This document shows positions 54,960 to 62,739 of a stretch of DNA of 64,000 bases, one piece after another. A model generated the notes under the pieces. It did no database searches. It saw only the letters and a list, made by a program, of their open reading frames with translations, and was not told the DNA's origin. The position numbers and the translations under genes are program-made. The stretch comes from Gordonia sp. OPL2 (GTDB lineage: Bacteria > Actinomycetota > Actinomycetes > Mycobacteriales > Mycobacteriaceae). Every line of letters starts with the position of its first letter. Positions within the stretch are counted from its first letter, which is position 1. Location of the stretch: NCBI RefSeq assembly GCF_003797825.1, contig NZ_RKME01000005.1, positions 62,001 to 126,000 on the forward strand. Direction: 5' to 3'.

Positions 54960-56303
54960 TTGGCACGCCTTTTCGGAACCGACGGCGTCCGGGGCCTGGC
55001 CAACGACGAGCTCACTCCCGAGCTCGCGTTGCGCCTGGCCTCGGCCGCCGCGGTCGTTTTCGAACATCAGTCGTCGGCCACCGACGGGCGCCCGCGCGCC
55101 GTGGTGGGCCGCGATCCCCGCGCCTCCGGTGAGATGCTCGAGGCGGCGGTCTGCGCCGGCCTCGCCGCCACCGGGGTCGACGCCATCCGGGTCGGTGTCG
55201 TCCCGACCCCCGCCGTGGCGTACCTGACCGCCGACTATGCCGCCGATTTCGGCATCATGATCTCGGCATCGCACAACCCGATGCCCGACAACGGCATCAA
55301 ATTCTTCTCCGGTGGGGGACACAAGCTCGAGGATGCGGTCGAGGACCGGATCGAGGCCGCGATGTCCGACGATTTCGCCCGGCCCATCGGCGCGGCGGTC
55401 GGTCGGGTCACCGACGCGCTCGACGCCGGAGACCGGTACCGGCGCCACCTCGCCGACGCGGTCGGAGCGCGCCTCGACGGACTGACGGTCGTCGTCGACT
55501 GCGCCCACGGAGCTGCGTCGACGCTTGCGCCGCAGGCGTATTCGGATGCCGGCGCAACAGTGATCGCGATCCACGCGGAGCCCGACGGTCTCAACATCAA
55601 CGAGGACTGCGGGTCGACCCACATGGGCAAGCTGCAGGCAGCGGTGCTCGAGCACGGCGCGGACATCGGGCTCGCCCACGACGGGGACGCCGACCGGTGT
55701 CTCGCGGTCGACTCGACCGGACAGGTCGTCGACGGCGACGCGATCATGGCGATCCTGGCCACCGCCCTCGCATCGCGAGACCGACTGCGCGACAACGTCC
55801 TCGTCACCACGGTGATGAGCAACATGGGCCTGCACATCGCCATGCGCGAGGCGGGGATCACGTTGCGTACCACCGCCGTCGGCGACCGTTACGTTCTCGA
55901 AGAACTCCGCCGCGGCGACTACTCGCTCGGTGGTGAGCAGTCGGGCCACATCGTGGTGCCCGGTTCGGGCACCACCGGCGACGGAATCCTGACCGGTCTG
56001 CTGCTTATGGAGCAGATGGCCGCGACCGGACGGCGCCTCGCCGATCTCGCCGCCATCATGACCGTACTGCCACAGGAACTCATCAACGTCCGGGTCGGGG
56101 ACAAACATGCGGTCGCACAGTCGGCGACCGTCAAACAGTCGGTCACCGACGCGGAGGTCGAACTCGGCGACCACGGACGAGTGCTGTTGCGCCCCTCCGG
56201 AACCGAGCAACTGGTGCGGGTGATGGTGGAGGCCCCGACCGGTGATCTCGCGCGGTCCGTGGCCCGTCGCATCGCCGACGTCGTGGAAGCGGCGGGGGCG
56301 TGA
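54960..56303 (+). CDS. glmM: Phosphoglucosamine mutase
   Basis: 447 residues. It converts GlcN-6-P to GlcN-1-P for UDP-GlcNAc, peptidoglycan and mycothiol synthesis. Signatures are [12 protein letters not shown] at the N-terminus, the phosphoserine loop [19 protein letters not shown] (about residue 101), the metal loop [11 protein letters not shown] (about 243) and the C-terminal [17 protein letters not shown] 54960 is the only fitting start. glmS lies 4.6 kb downstream. Confidence 0.97.
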   Translation: MARLFGTDGVRGLANDELTPELALRLASAAAVVFEHQSSATDGRPRAVVGRDPRASGEMLEAAVCAGLAATGVDAIRVGVVPTPAVAYLTADYAADFGIMISASHNPMPDNGIKFFSGGGHKLEDAVEDRIEAAMSDDFARPIGAAVGRVTDALDAGDRYRRHLADAVGARLDGLTVVVDCAHGAASTLAPQAYSDAGATVIAIHAEPDGLNINEDCGSTHMGKLQAAVLEHGADIGLAHDGDADRCLAVDSTGQVVDGDAIMAILATALASRDRLRDNVLVTTVMSNMGLHIAMREAGITLRTTAVGDRYVLEELRRGDYSLGGEQSGHIVVPGSGTTGDGILTGLLLMEQMAATGRRLADLAAIMTVLPQELINVRVGDKHAVAQSATVKQSVTDAEVELGDHGRVLLRPSGTEQLVRVMVEAPTGDLARSVARRIADVVEAAGA

Positions 56304-57004
56304 GCGCCCCGGCCGCGGTCCTGTTCGACTTCTCCGGGACGCTCTTCCGGTTCGAGGCGGCCGACGACTGGTTCGCCGGTTTGCACGACGAGAACGGCGA
56401 CGACCTCCATCTCGATGCGCAGGCCGAGCTGATCCGCCGCATGACCCAGCCCGTCGGATTGCCCGCCGCGATCGCCGACGACGACCGGATCGCCTGGGAA
56501 CAGCGAGATCTCGACCCGGCGAAACACCGGCGTGCCTACCTGTCGATGCTGCGTGCCTCCGGCCTCACGGGGGAGGGGCACGCCGAACAGCTCTACGGTC
56601 GCGTCATCGACCCCCATTCCTGGCAGATCTTCCCCGACACCGAGAGGGTCCTGCGCGGGCTGCGTTCCGCGGGAATCGGGATCGGAGTGGTCAGCAACAT
56701 CGCCTTCGATCTGCGGGACGTGCTGGCACTGCACGGGATCGCCGATCTGGTCGATGCCTACGCCCTGTCCTTCGAGGTCGGCGCCATCAAACCCGATCCG
56801 CGGATCTTCCATGCCGCCCTCGATCCGCTGGGCGTCTCGCCCGAGGCGGCCCTGATGGTCGGTGACAGCGAGGAGGCCGATGGCGGCTCACGCGCCCTCG
56901 GATGCGCCTTCGAACTCGTCCACGACGTGCCGGTGGAGGAACGGCGGACCGCACTGCTCGATGCCGTGCGCGCAGGCGGCGTGATCATCGACGTCGCCGA
57001 CTGA
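56300..57004 (+). CDS. HAD-superfamily hydrolase
   Basis: 234 residues. HAD motif I is [12 protein letters not shown] (nucleophile Asp at residue 10; Ser replaces the usual second Asp as DFSGT), motif II is GVVSNIAFD, the Lys is in [10 protein letters not shown], and motif IV is [12 protein letters not shown] phosphatase on a small metabolite is likely. It overlaps the glmM stop (GTGA) and lies upstream of an SDR-like gene. The substrate is unknown. Confidence 0.87.
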   Translation: MSAPAAVLFDFSGTLFRFEAADDWFAGLHDENGDDLHLDAQAELIRRMTQPVGLPAAIADDDRIAWEQRDLDPAKHRRAYLSMLRASGLTGEGHAEQLYGRVIDPHSWQIFPDTERVLRGLRSAGIGIGVVSNIAFDLRDVLALHGIADLVDAYALSFEVGAIKPDPRIFHAALDPLGVSPEAALMVGDSEEADGGSRALGCAFELVHDVPVEERRTALLDAVRAGGVIIDVAD

Positions 57005-57018
57005 TCGGACGACCCACG

Positions 57019-58059
57019 GTGTCCGGTCCGGTCCTCGTCACCGGAGCAGATGGCCATATCGGTGGATGGATCGTCGCCGACCTGATCGGACACGGCCGCC
57101 GCGTGCGTGCGGTTGTCGCTGATCCCGTTCACTTCCACGACCTCCGCGCGGCGATCGGAGACGCCGGCGGAGATCCCGATCGGCTGGAGATCGCCACCGT
57201 GGCGCTCTCGTCCGACGACGGATGGGACGCCGCCCTCGACGGTGTCGACGCCGTCGTGCACACCGCAGCGGCCAGTGGCGCACCCGGGGCCGGCGGTCCC
57301 GACGACACCGTGGCCGCCGACATCGTCGAACGGGTTGTCGGCGGCACGCGACGGCTCATCGGGGCAGCCGCCGCGGCCGGGGTCCGGCGCGTGGTGATGA
57401 CCTCCGCGGTCGGCGCCGCCGCTCCCGAGACATTCGCCGACGACACGCCCAGCGACGAGAGTGTCTGGACCAGAACCGATCTCGATCCCGACGACGACCC
57501 GATACCCCGGCGCCTGCTCACGCCGATCGCCGAGCGGGCGGCCTTCCGGCTCGTGGAACAGCCGGGAACACCGGAACTCGTGACGATTCTTCCGGGCGCC
57601 GTGCTGGGCCCGTTGCTGTCGTCGTCGGCGGTCGGGGCGACCGGCGTCATTCACCAGATGCTGACGGGACGGGCTCCGCGCATCCCCGCCATCGGTGTCG
57701 AGGTGACCGATGTCCGGGATCTGGCCGCCGTCCATCTGCGTGCCCTGGATGCACCGAGGGCCGCCGGTCAGCGCTTCCTGGTCACCGGCGAGTTCCTGTG
57801 GATGCGGGAGATCGCGGAGACCCTGCGTGAACGGCTCGGCTCCGACGCGGCCGAGGTGAGCACGAAGGGCATGCCGGATCGCCTGATCCGTCTGCTCGGC
57901 CGCCGGACACCGGCTCTGGCCTCGGTCCTGCCGTTGCTCGGGCGTCGCATCCGGCACGACCCGAGCCGGGCTCGCGACGTCCTCGGGTGGGAACCGCGGC
58001 CGGCCCGTGACACCGTCGCGGACTGTGCGAGGTCGCTGATCGAGTTCGGGATCCGCTGA
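57019..58059 (+). CDS. NAD(P)-binding extended SDR lacking the YxxxK pair
   Basis: 346 residues. The Rossmann motif VLVTGADGHIGGWIVADLIG (about residue 5) and MTSAVGAAAP match extended SDRs such as dihydroflavonol reductases. Where these carry Y-x-x-x-K before A-E-R-A-A, this protein reads RRLLTPIAERAAF. Both the Tyr and Lys are absent (Arg and Thr), so catalysis may be lost or different. GTG 57019 follows the HAD gene by 14 bp. Confidence 0.82.
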   Translation: MSGPVLVTGADGHIGGWIVADLIGHGRRVRAVVADPVHFHDLRAAIGDAGGDPDRLEIATVALSSDDGWDAALDGVDAVVHTAAASGAPGAGGPDDTVAADIVERVVGGTRRLIGAAAAAGVRRVVMTSAVGAAAPETFADDTPSDESVWTRTDLDPDDDPIPRRLLTPIAERAAFRLVEQPGTPELVTILPGAVLGPLLSSSAVGATGVIHQMLTGRAPRIPAIGVEVTDVRDLAAVHLRALDAPRAAGQRFLVTGEFLWMREIAETLRERLGSDAAEVSTKGMPDRLIRLLGRRTPALASVLPLLGRRIRHDPSRARDVLGWEPRPARDTVADCARSLIEFGIR

Positions 58060-58132
58060 GATCGAGGGAACCGGGCGTGCCGCTCGCGCGTCTAAACTGC
58101 ACACGAATCGATCGACGCCGGGGGAGGAACCG

Positions 58133-58492
58133 TTGTCCGAGAACGCGCTGCCCGCCCGGCCCACCGGGCCCGGGGTGACCGTCGATGTCGACGAGGTCAG
58201 GTCCGTCGTCGGCTTCTATCGCTCCGCGTCTGTCGTCGTCGGCGACGCCGCCGCCCGGATCGGCGCCGATGAACTCGGGGAGTGGGCGGGCGCGGACTAT
58301 GCCGAGATGGGCCGACGGTATCGCGACATGGGGCGCGTGATCGCCGAGCGGCTGACCGAACAGTCCCGTGCGGCGCGGCGACTTGCGGACGCCCTCGACC
58401 GCGGGATCACGACCCTCGTCGACACCGACGCCGAGATCGGCGACCACCTGCGCGAGGCCCGTCCTTGCGCGGACGAGAGCGGTGCCCGATGA
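58133..58492 (+). CDS. WXG-motif helical protein near ESX-4 (Rv3440c-like)
   Basis: 119 residues from TTG 58133, with GGGGGAGGAACC upstream. The helical sequence carries a W-A-G turn (ELGEWAGADYAEMGRRYRDM, about residue 46), with helices on either side. That suits a WXG100-like fold, although the family's usual YxxxD/E exit signal is not clear. It overlaps the next gene by ATGA. The position matches Rv3440c between glmM and Rv3439c. Confidence 0.7.
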   Translation: MSENALPARPTGPGVTVDVDEVRSVVGFYRSASVVVGDAAARIGADELGEWAGADYAEMGRRYRDMGRVIAERLTEQSRAARRLADALDRGITTLVDTDAEIGDHLREARPCADESGAR

Positions 58493-59595
58493 CCCGGCCC
58501 GGCGACTCTCTCGGTGCGCTGCGCGACCAGGCGGTCGCCGGTGTCGAGGATCTCGTCGACGTGCTCGCCCTCTCCGCCACGCTCGGAGCCGACCCGACCG
58601 ACCCGGACCAGGTCCATCGACCGTTCCGGCGTGTCGGTGCGTTCGACGCCGCCGCGTTCGCCGCGGATGCTCACCGTCTCGCCGCAGCGCATCGGGCGGT
58701 GGCCGATCACCTGCACCGACTCCCCGAACAGCAGGTCCGGCTGGGCCGCGGCTGGACCGGTGACACCGGGATGCGGGCAGTCGCTGCCGTCGTCGATCAT
58801 CAGCGGCGGGCGGAGTCCGATCTCCACGGCCTGCGCATGCTGGCGGAGGCCACCGGCGCAGCGTCCTCCGGCATCGATCAGCTGTTGCGCACCTGGTACC
58901 TGACGGTGGCGCGGTTGTCGGCGCCACTCGTCGCGGGTGTCCCGATCGCCGAGGTCCCCGAGGCGATCGTGACCGGCCGGGTCCCGCTGGCGGTGGTCGT
59001 CGAGGACATCGCCTCGCGCGCCCGGCTCTACTTCACCACGGCAGAGGCGACCGTCCGGGGCATCGACGACATCCTCGACCATCTGAACCGTGTGACCGAG
59101 ACGGTGGATCTCGAGCCGTACCCCGAGGAGACGGGCACCGCAACCGGCCTGTCCCCCTCTGCGCCGCAACCTTCTGCGCCTGAACCTTCTGTGCCTGAAC
59201 CTTCTGCGCCCGACCCTTCTGCGCCCGACTCTTCTGCGCCCGATCCGTCGGCGCCCGAACCCGACGATCCCTCAGCGTCGGATGTACCGCTTCGCCTGAC
59301 CCCGGACACCGCGGCTCCGAACACCCCGGCTCCGGACACCGACCAGGCGACCTCCGGTGACCGACCGTCCGACTCGGAAGGTCCTGCGCAACAACCGAAG
59401 TCGACGTCGACTGCCACCGGTGGCCGACCTGTACCCGCCGAGGATGCCGGCCTGGCGGCCCGCCCGGCTGCACCGGGGGCAGGCCCGGACACCGGGGATG
59501 TCCCCGATCGCCATGACGCGCCGGACCACCCGACGGGTAGATCGTCCGGGGAGTCATCCTCGGCTGGGGATCTCGCACTGGCCGGGGAGGAATAG
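58489..59595 (+). CDS. WXG-motif protein with proline-rich repeat tail (Rv3439c-like)
   Basis: 368 residues. A helical N-terminal 215 residues hold RGWTGDTGMRAV, a W-x-G turn near residue 86, and a long amphipathic hairpin. The tail (about 218-368) is Pro/Ser/Ala-rich, with a tandem PSAPxP tract (encoded 59155-59261) that uses CCT and TCT codons unlike its GC-rich surroundings. This suggests recent repeat expansion. Together with the preceding gene it may be an ESX-4 substrate pair, which is an inference. Confidence 0.72.
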   Translation: MTRPGDSLGALRDQAVAGVEDLVDVLALSATLGADPTDPDQVHRPFRRVGAFDAAAFAADAHRLAAAHRAVADHLHRLPEQQVRLGRGWTGDTGMRAVAAVVDHQRRAESDLHGLRMLAEATGAASSGIDQLLRTWYLTVARLSAPLVAGVPIAEVPEAIVTGRVPLAVVVEDIASRARLYFTTAEATVRGIDDILDHLNRVTETVDLEPYPEETGTATGLSPSAPQPSAPEPSVPEPSAPDPSAPDSSAPDPSAPEPDDPSASDVPLRLTPDTAAPNTPAPDTDQATSGDRPSDSEGPAQQPKSTSTATGGRPVPAEDAGLAARPAAPGAGPDTGDVPDRHDAPDHPTGRSSGESSSAGDLALAGEE

Positions 59596-59607
59596 GGTGG
59601 CACCGTC

Positions 59608-59868
59608 ATGAATCTGGCCGACCAGATCGAGGCGATCGCCCGGCGGGCCACGGCCCACGTGACTGCCGCGTCGAACGCGTTCTCCGAGACGCAGCGGCGA
59701 CTCGTCGCCGAGCTCGGCGACCACCGAGACGAGAACGCCGACCCGCGTGAACGCCTGCGCGAAGGGCTCCGGCGGGAGGCGGACGCCGCCGACGTCGACA
59801 CCCCGCGTCTCCTGTTGCCGGCCGACGTGGCCGAGGCCAGTCCCCATCGACCGGCCACCGACGAATAA
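59608..59868 (+). CDS. Small helical hypothetical protein
   Basis: 86 residues, ATG 59608, with GGAGGAAT upstream. The sequence is charged and helical ([20 protein letters not shown], then QRRLVAELGDHRDEN). The C-terminus is disordered. It begins 13 bp after the WXG-motif gene and precedes the hydrolase-like gene. No family was recognised. Confidence 0.6.
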   Translation: MNLADQIEAIARRATAHVTAASNAFSETQRRLVAELGDHRDENADPRERLREGLRREADAADVDTPRLLLPADVAEASPHRPATDE

Positions 59869-59877
59869 GCTGTCGGT

Positions 59878-60846
59878 GTGCCGGCCACGAAACCAGTGCA
59901 GTCCCCGAAACCCGGATCCTCGTCGACTCGGCGTTCACGACGTGCCACGCCGACGCGATCTCCGGAACGGCTGATGACCGAGTTGTCGCGACGGGGGCCG
60001 CACAAGGTGCTTCGCGGCGACCTGGGGATCGTCGGCATGCGGGGGCAGGTCTTCACGCCCGCGACCGGTCGTCGCCTGCCCGCCATCGCGCTCGGCCACG
60101 CATGGCTCGCCGACAGTCGGCGTTACCGTGATCTGCTCTATCACTTCGCGTCGTGGGGATTCGTCACCGTCGCGCCCGACGGCAACAGCGGAGTCCTGGC
60201 CTCCGACACCGGACTCGCCGCAGATCTCCGAGGCGCACTCGGGCTCGTCTCCCGCGTGCCGCTGGGTCTCGGCGCTGTCACCGTCGACCCGGATCGGCTG
60301 GGGCTCGTGGGCCACGGTTTCGGTGCTGCCGCGGCGGTTCTCGCCGCATCGGGCCAGCAGGTGCAGGGCCAGCCAGCGCCCGACGTGTCCGGGGTGGCCG
60401 CGCTCTTCCCGGCCCCGACCACATCTGTCCTGCTCCCCGCCGCCGGACTGGTCACCGCGCCCGGCCTCGTCGTCGCGGGTGCGGGTGAACTCCGGACCGT
60501 CGACAGCAATGCCCTCACCCTGGCCGGCGCGTACGCGGGAGATGTGGTCTTGCGCACGGTCCCGAAGGGCAACGCCAAGGATCTCCTCGAGCGTCGGACA
60601 GTGAAATCGCTCATCGGGTTCAACGGCTCCGACCGCGCTCTGCACGGGCTCATCCGGGCAGCCACGACCGGGTTCCTGCTGCACACCGTTGCCGGTGACC
60701 CCGAGTATCAGGCCTTCACCGATCCCTCGGTCACCCTGGGGAAACTGGGCGTCGTCGACCTCGACGACCCGCCCGTGCAGGCGGTCGACCCGGTGTCGCA
60801 CCTGTTCGGTGCCAGACCACGGAAGCGGCGTACGCGGAAGCGCTGA
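59878..60846 (+). CDS. Alpha/beta-hydrolase-fold protein with no nucleophile
   Basis: 322 residues from GTG 59878; ATG 59974 gives a shorter form without the basic N-terminus. The fold follows dienelactone/PET-type hydrolases (HAWLADSRRYRDLLYHFASW, then VTVDPDRLGLVGHGFGAAAA). The nucleophile elbow reads G-H-G-F-G instead of G-H-S-x-G, and a catalytic His in the final loop is not evident (KGNAKDLLE). It therefore looks like a non-catalytic relative of Rv3438. It stands upstream of glmS. Confidence 0.8.
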   Translation: MPATKPVQSPKPGSSSTRRSRRATPTRSPERLMTELSRRGPHKVLRGDLGIVGMRGQVFTPATGRRLPAIALGHAWLADSRRYRDLLYHFASWGFVTVAPDGNSGVLASDTGLAADLRGALGLVSRVPLGLGAVTVDPDRLGLVGHGFGAAAAVLAASGQQVQGQPAPDVSGVAALFPAPTTSVLLPAAGLVTAPGLVVAGAGELRTVDSNALTLAGAYAGDVVLRTVPKGNAKDLLERRTVKSLIGFNGSDRALHGLIRAATTGFLLHTVAGDPEYQAFTDPSVTLGKLGVVDLDDPPVQAVDPVSHLFGARPRKRRTRKR

Positions 60847-60869
60847 CTTCACAGGTACCCTGACTGTCT

Positions 60870-62732
60870 ATGTGTGGAATCGTCGGATACGTCGGGCGGC
60901 GCGATGCGCTGGGCATCGTGGTCGAGGCACTTCGGCGGATGGAGTACCGCGGATACGACTCGGCCGGAGTCGCGATTCTCGACGGACAGGGCAGCACCGC
61001 CGTCGAGAAGAAGGCGGGCCGCCTGGAGAACCTGGACAAGCAGATCGCGGCCGTCGGTGCGGAGACGCTCTCCGGCACCACAGGGATGGGACATACCCGC
61101 TGGGCCACCCACGGGCAGCCGACGGACCGCAATGCCCACCCCCATGTGAGCACCGACGGCAAGATCGCCGTCGTCCACAACGGCATCATCGAGAACTACG
61201 CGCCACTGCGTGCCGAACTCGAGGACGGCGGGATCGACTTCACCTCGGACACCGACACCGAGACCGCGGTGCATCTGCTGGAGACCTACTACGCGTCGGG
61301 GCCGACCGCCGGTGATTTCGTCTCCAGCGCCTACGCCGCGCTGCGCCGTCTCGAGGGTGCGTTCACCCTTGTCTTCACCCACTCGGATCACCCGGACACC
61401 ATCGTGGCCGCACGTCGGTCCACGCCGCTCGTCGTCGGTGTCGGCGACGGCGAGATGTTCGTCAGCTCCGATGTGACCGCCTTCATCGAACACACGCGGG
61501 ACGCCGTCGAGCTCGGTCAGGACGAGGTCGTCATCATCACCGCGGATGACTACCGCATCTCCGACTTCGACGGTGATCCGCGCCCCGGCAAGCCGTTCCA
61601 CATCAACTGGGATCTCGCCGCGGCCGAGAAGTCGGGTTACGACTTCTTCATGCTCAAGGAGATCGCCGAGCAGCCCGCGGCGCTGGCCGACACTCTGCTC
61701 GGCCACCTCCAGAACGGCCGGATCGTGCTCGACGAGCAGCGCCTGACCGACGACGACCTCCGCGATGTCGACAAGGTGTTCGTCGTCGCCTGCGGCACGG
61801 CGTATCACGCGGGGCTGCTGGCGAAGTACGCCATCGAGCATTGGACGCGCATCCCGGTCGAGGTCGAGTTGGCCAGCGAGTTCCGTTACCGTGACCCGGT
61901 TCTGGACCGATCCACGCTGGTCGTCGCGATCTCCCAGTCCGGCGAGACCGCGGACACGCTGGAAGCGGTTCGCCACGCCAAGGATCAGAAGGCGCGCGTA
62001 CTCGCGATCTGCAACACGAACGGAGCGCAGATCCCGCGGGAGTCGGACGCAGTCCTCTACACCCATGCCGGTCCGGAGATCGGTGTCGCGTCGACCAAGT
62101 GCTTCCTGGCCCAGATCGTCGCCGCCTATCTCGTGGGATTGGCCCTGGCGCAGGCGCGCGGCACCAAGTACGCCGACGAGGTGTCGCGCGAGTTCGCCGC
62201 GATGGAGGCCATGTCCGGCGCCGTCACCGAGGTGCTGAGGACGATGGAGCCGGTCCGGGGTCTGGCGCGGTCACTGGCCGACCATGACACCGTGCTCTTC
62301 ATCGGGCGCCACGTCGGCTACCCGGTCGCGCTCGAGGGTGCGTTGAAACTCAAGGAACTCGCCTACATGCACGCGGAGGGTTTCGCCGCCGGTGAGCTCA
62401 AGCACGGTCCCATCGCACTGCTCGAGGACGGTCTGCCGGTCATCGTCGTGATGCCGTCGGCGGAGGGGCGTGCGGTCCTGCACTCGAAGATGATCAGCAA
62501 CATCCGTGAGATCCAGGCACGCGGTGCCCGGACGATCGTCATCGCCGAGGAGGCCGACGTGGCGGCCGCCGCGGTTGCCGACCACCTCATCCCGATGCCC
62601 AAGGTGCCGACCCTGATGCAGCCACTCGTCTCGACGATCCCGCTGCAGGTCTTCGCCGCGACAGTGGCGCAGGCCCGTGGCTACGACGTCGACAAGCCGC
62701 GCAACCTGGCCAAGTCGGTCACCGTCGAGTAG
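60870..62732 (+). CDS. glmS: Glutamine-fructose-6-phosphate aminotransferase
   Basis: 620 residues. The N-terminal glutaminase has the nucleophile Cys2 (MCGIVGYVG) and HTRWATHGQPTDRNAHPH. Two SIS domains follow (VFVVACGTAYHAGLLAKYAI, about 304; ISQSGETADTLEAV, about 355; VSTIPLQVFAATVAQARGYD with DKPRNLAKSVTVE at the end). It makes glucosamine-6-phosphate for cell wall and mycothiol. Its genomic link to glmM is shared with mycobacteria. No glmS ribozyme is evident in the 23 bp upstream. Confidence 0.97.
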   Translation: MCGIVGYVGRRDALGIVVEALRRMEYRGYDSAGVAILDGQGSTAVEKKAGRLENLDKQIAAVGAETLSGTTGMGHTRWATHGQPTDRNAHPHVSTDGKIAVVHNGIIENYAPLRAELEDGGIDFTSDTDTETAVHLLETYYASGPTAGDFVSSAYAALRRLEGAFTLVFTHSDHPDTIVAARRSTPLVVGVGDGEMFVSSDVTAFIEHTRDAVELGQDEVVIITADDYRISDFDGDPRPGKPFHINWDLAAAEKSGYDFFMLKEIAEQPAALADTLLGHLQNGRIVLDEQRLTDDDLRDVDKVFVVACGTAYHAGLLAKYAIEHWTRIPVEVELASEFRYRDPVLDRSTLVVAISQSGETADTLEAVRHAKDQKARVLAICNTNGAQIPRESDAVLYTHAGPEIGVASTKCFLAQIVAAYLVGLALAQARGTKYADEVSREFAAMEAMSGAVTEVLRTMEPVRGLARSLADHDTVLFIGRHVGYPVALEGALKLKELAYMHAEGFAAGELKHGPIALLEDGLPVIVVMPSAEGRAVLHSKMISNIREIQARGARTIVIAEEADVAAAAVADHLIPMPKVPTLMQPLVSTIPLQVFAATVAQARGYDVDKPRNLAKSVTVE

Positions 62733-62739
62733 CGACACC

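Noticed and set aside
60847..60869. glmS ribozyme upstream of glmS
   Set aside because: The 23-bp gap is far too short for the ribozyme, which is not known from this lineage to my knowledge.
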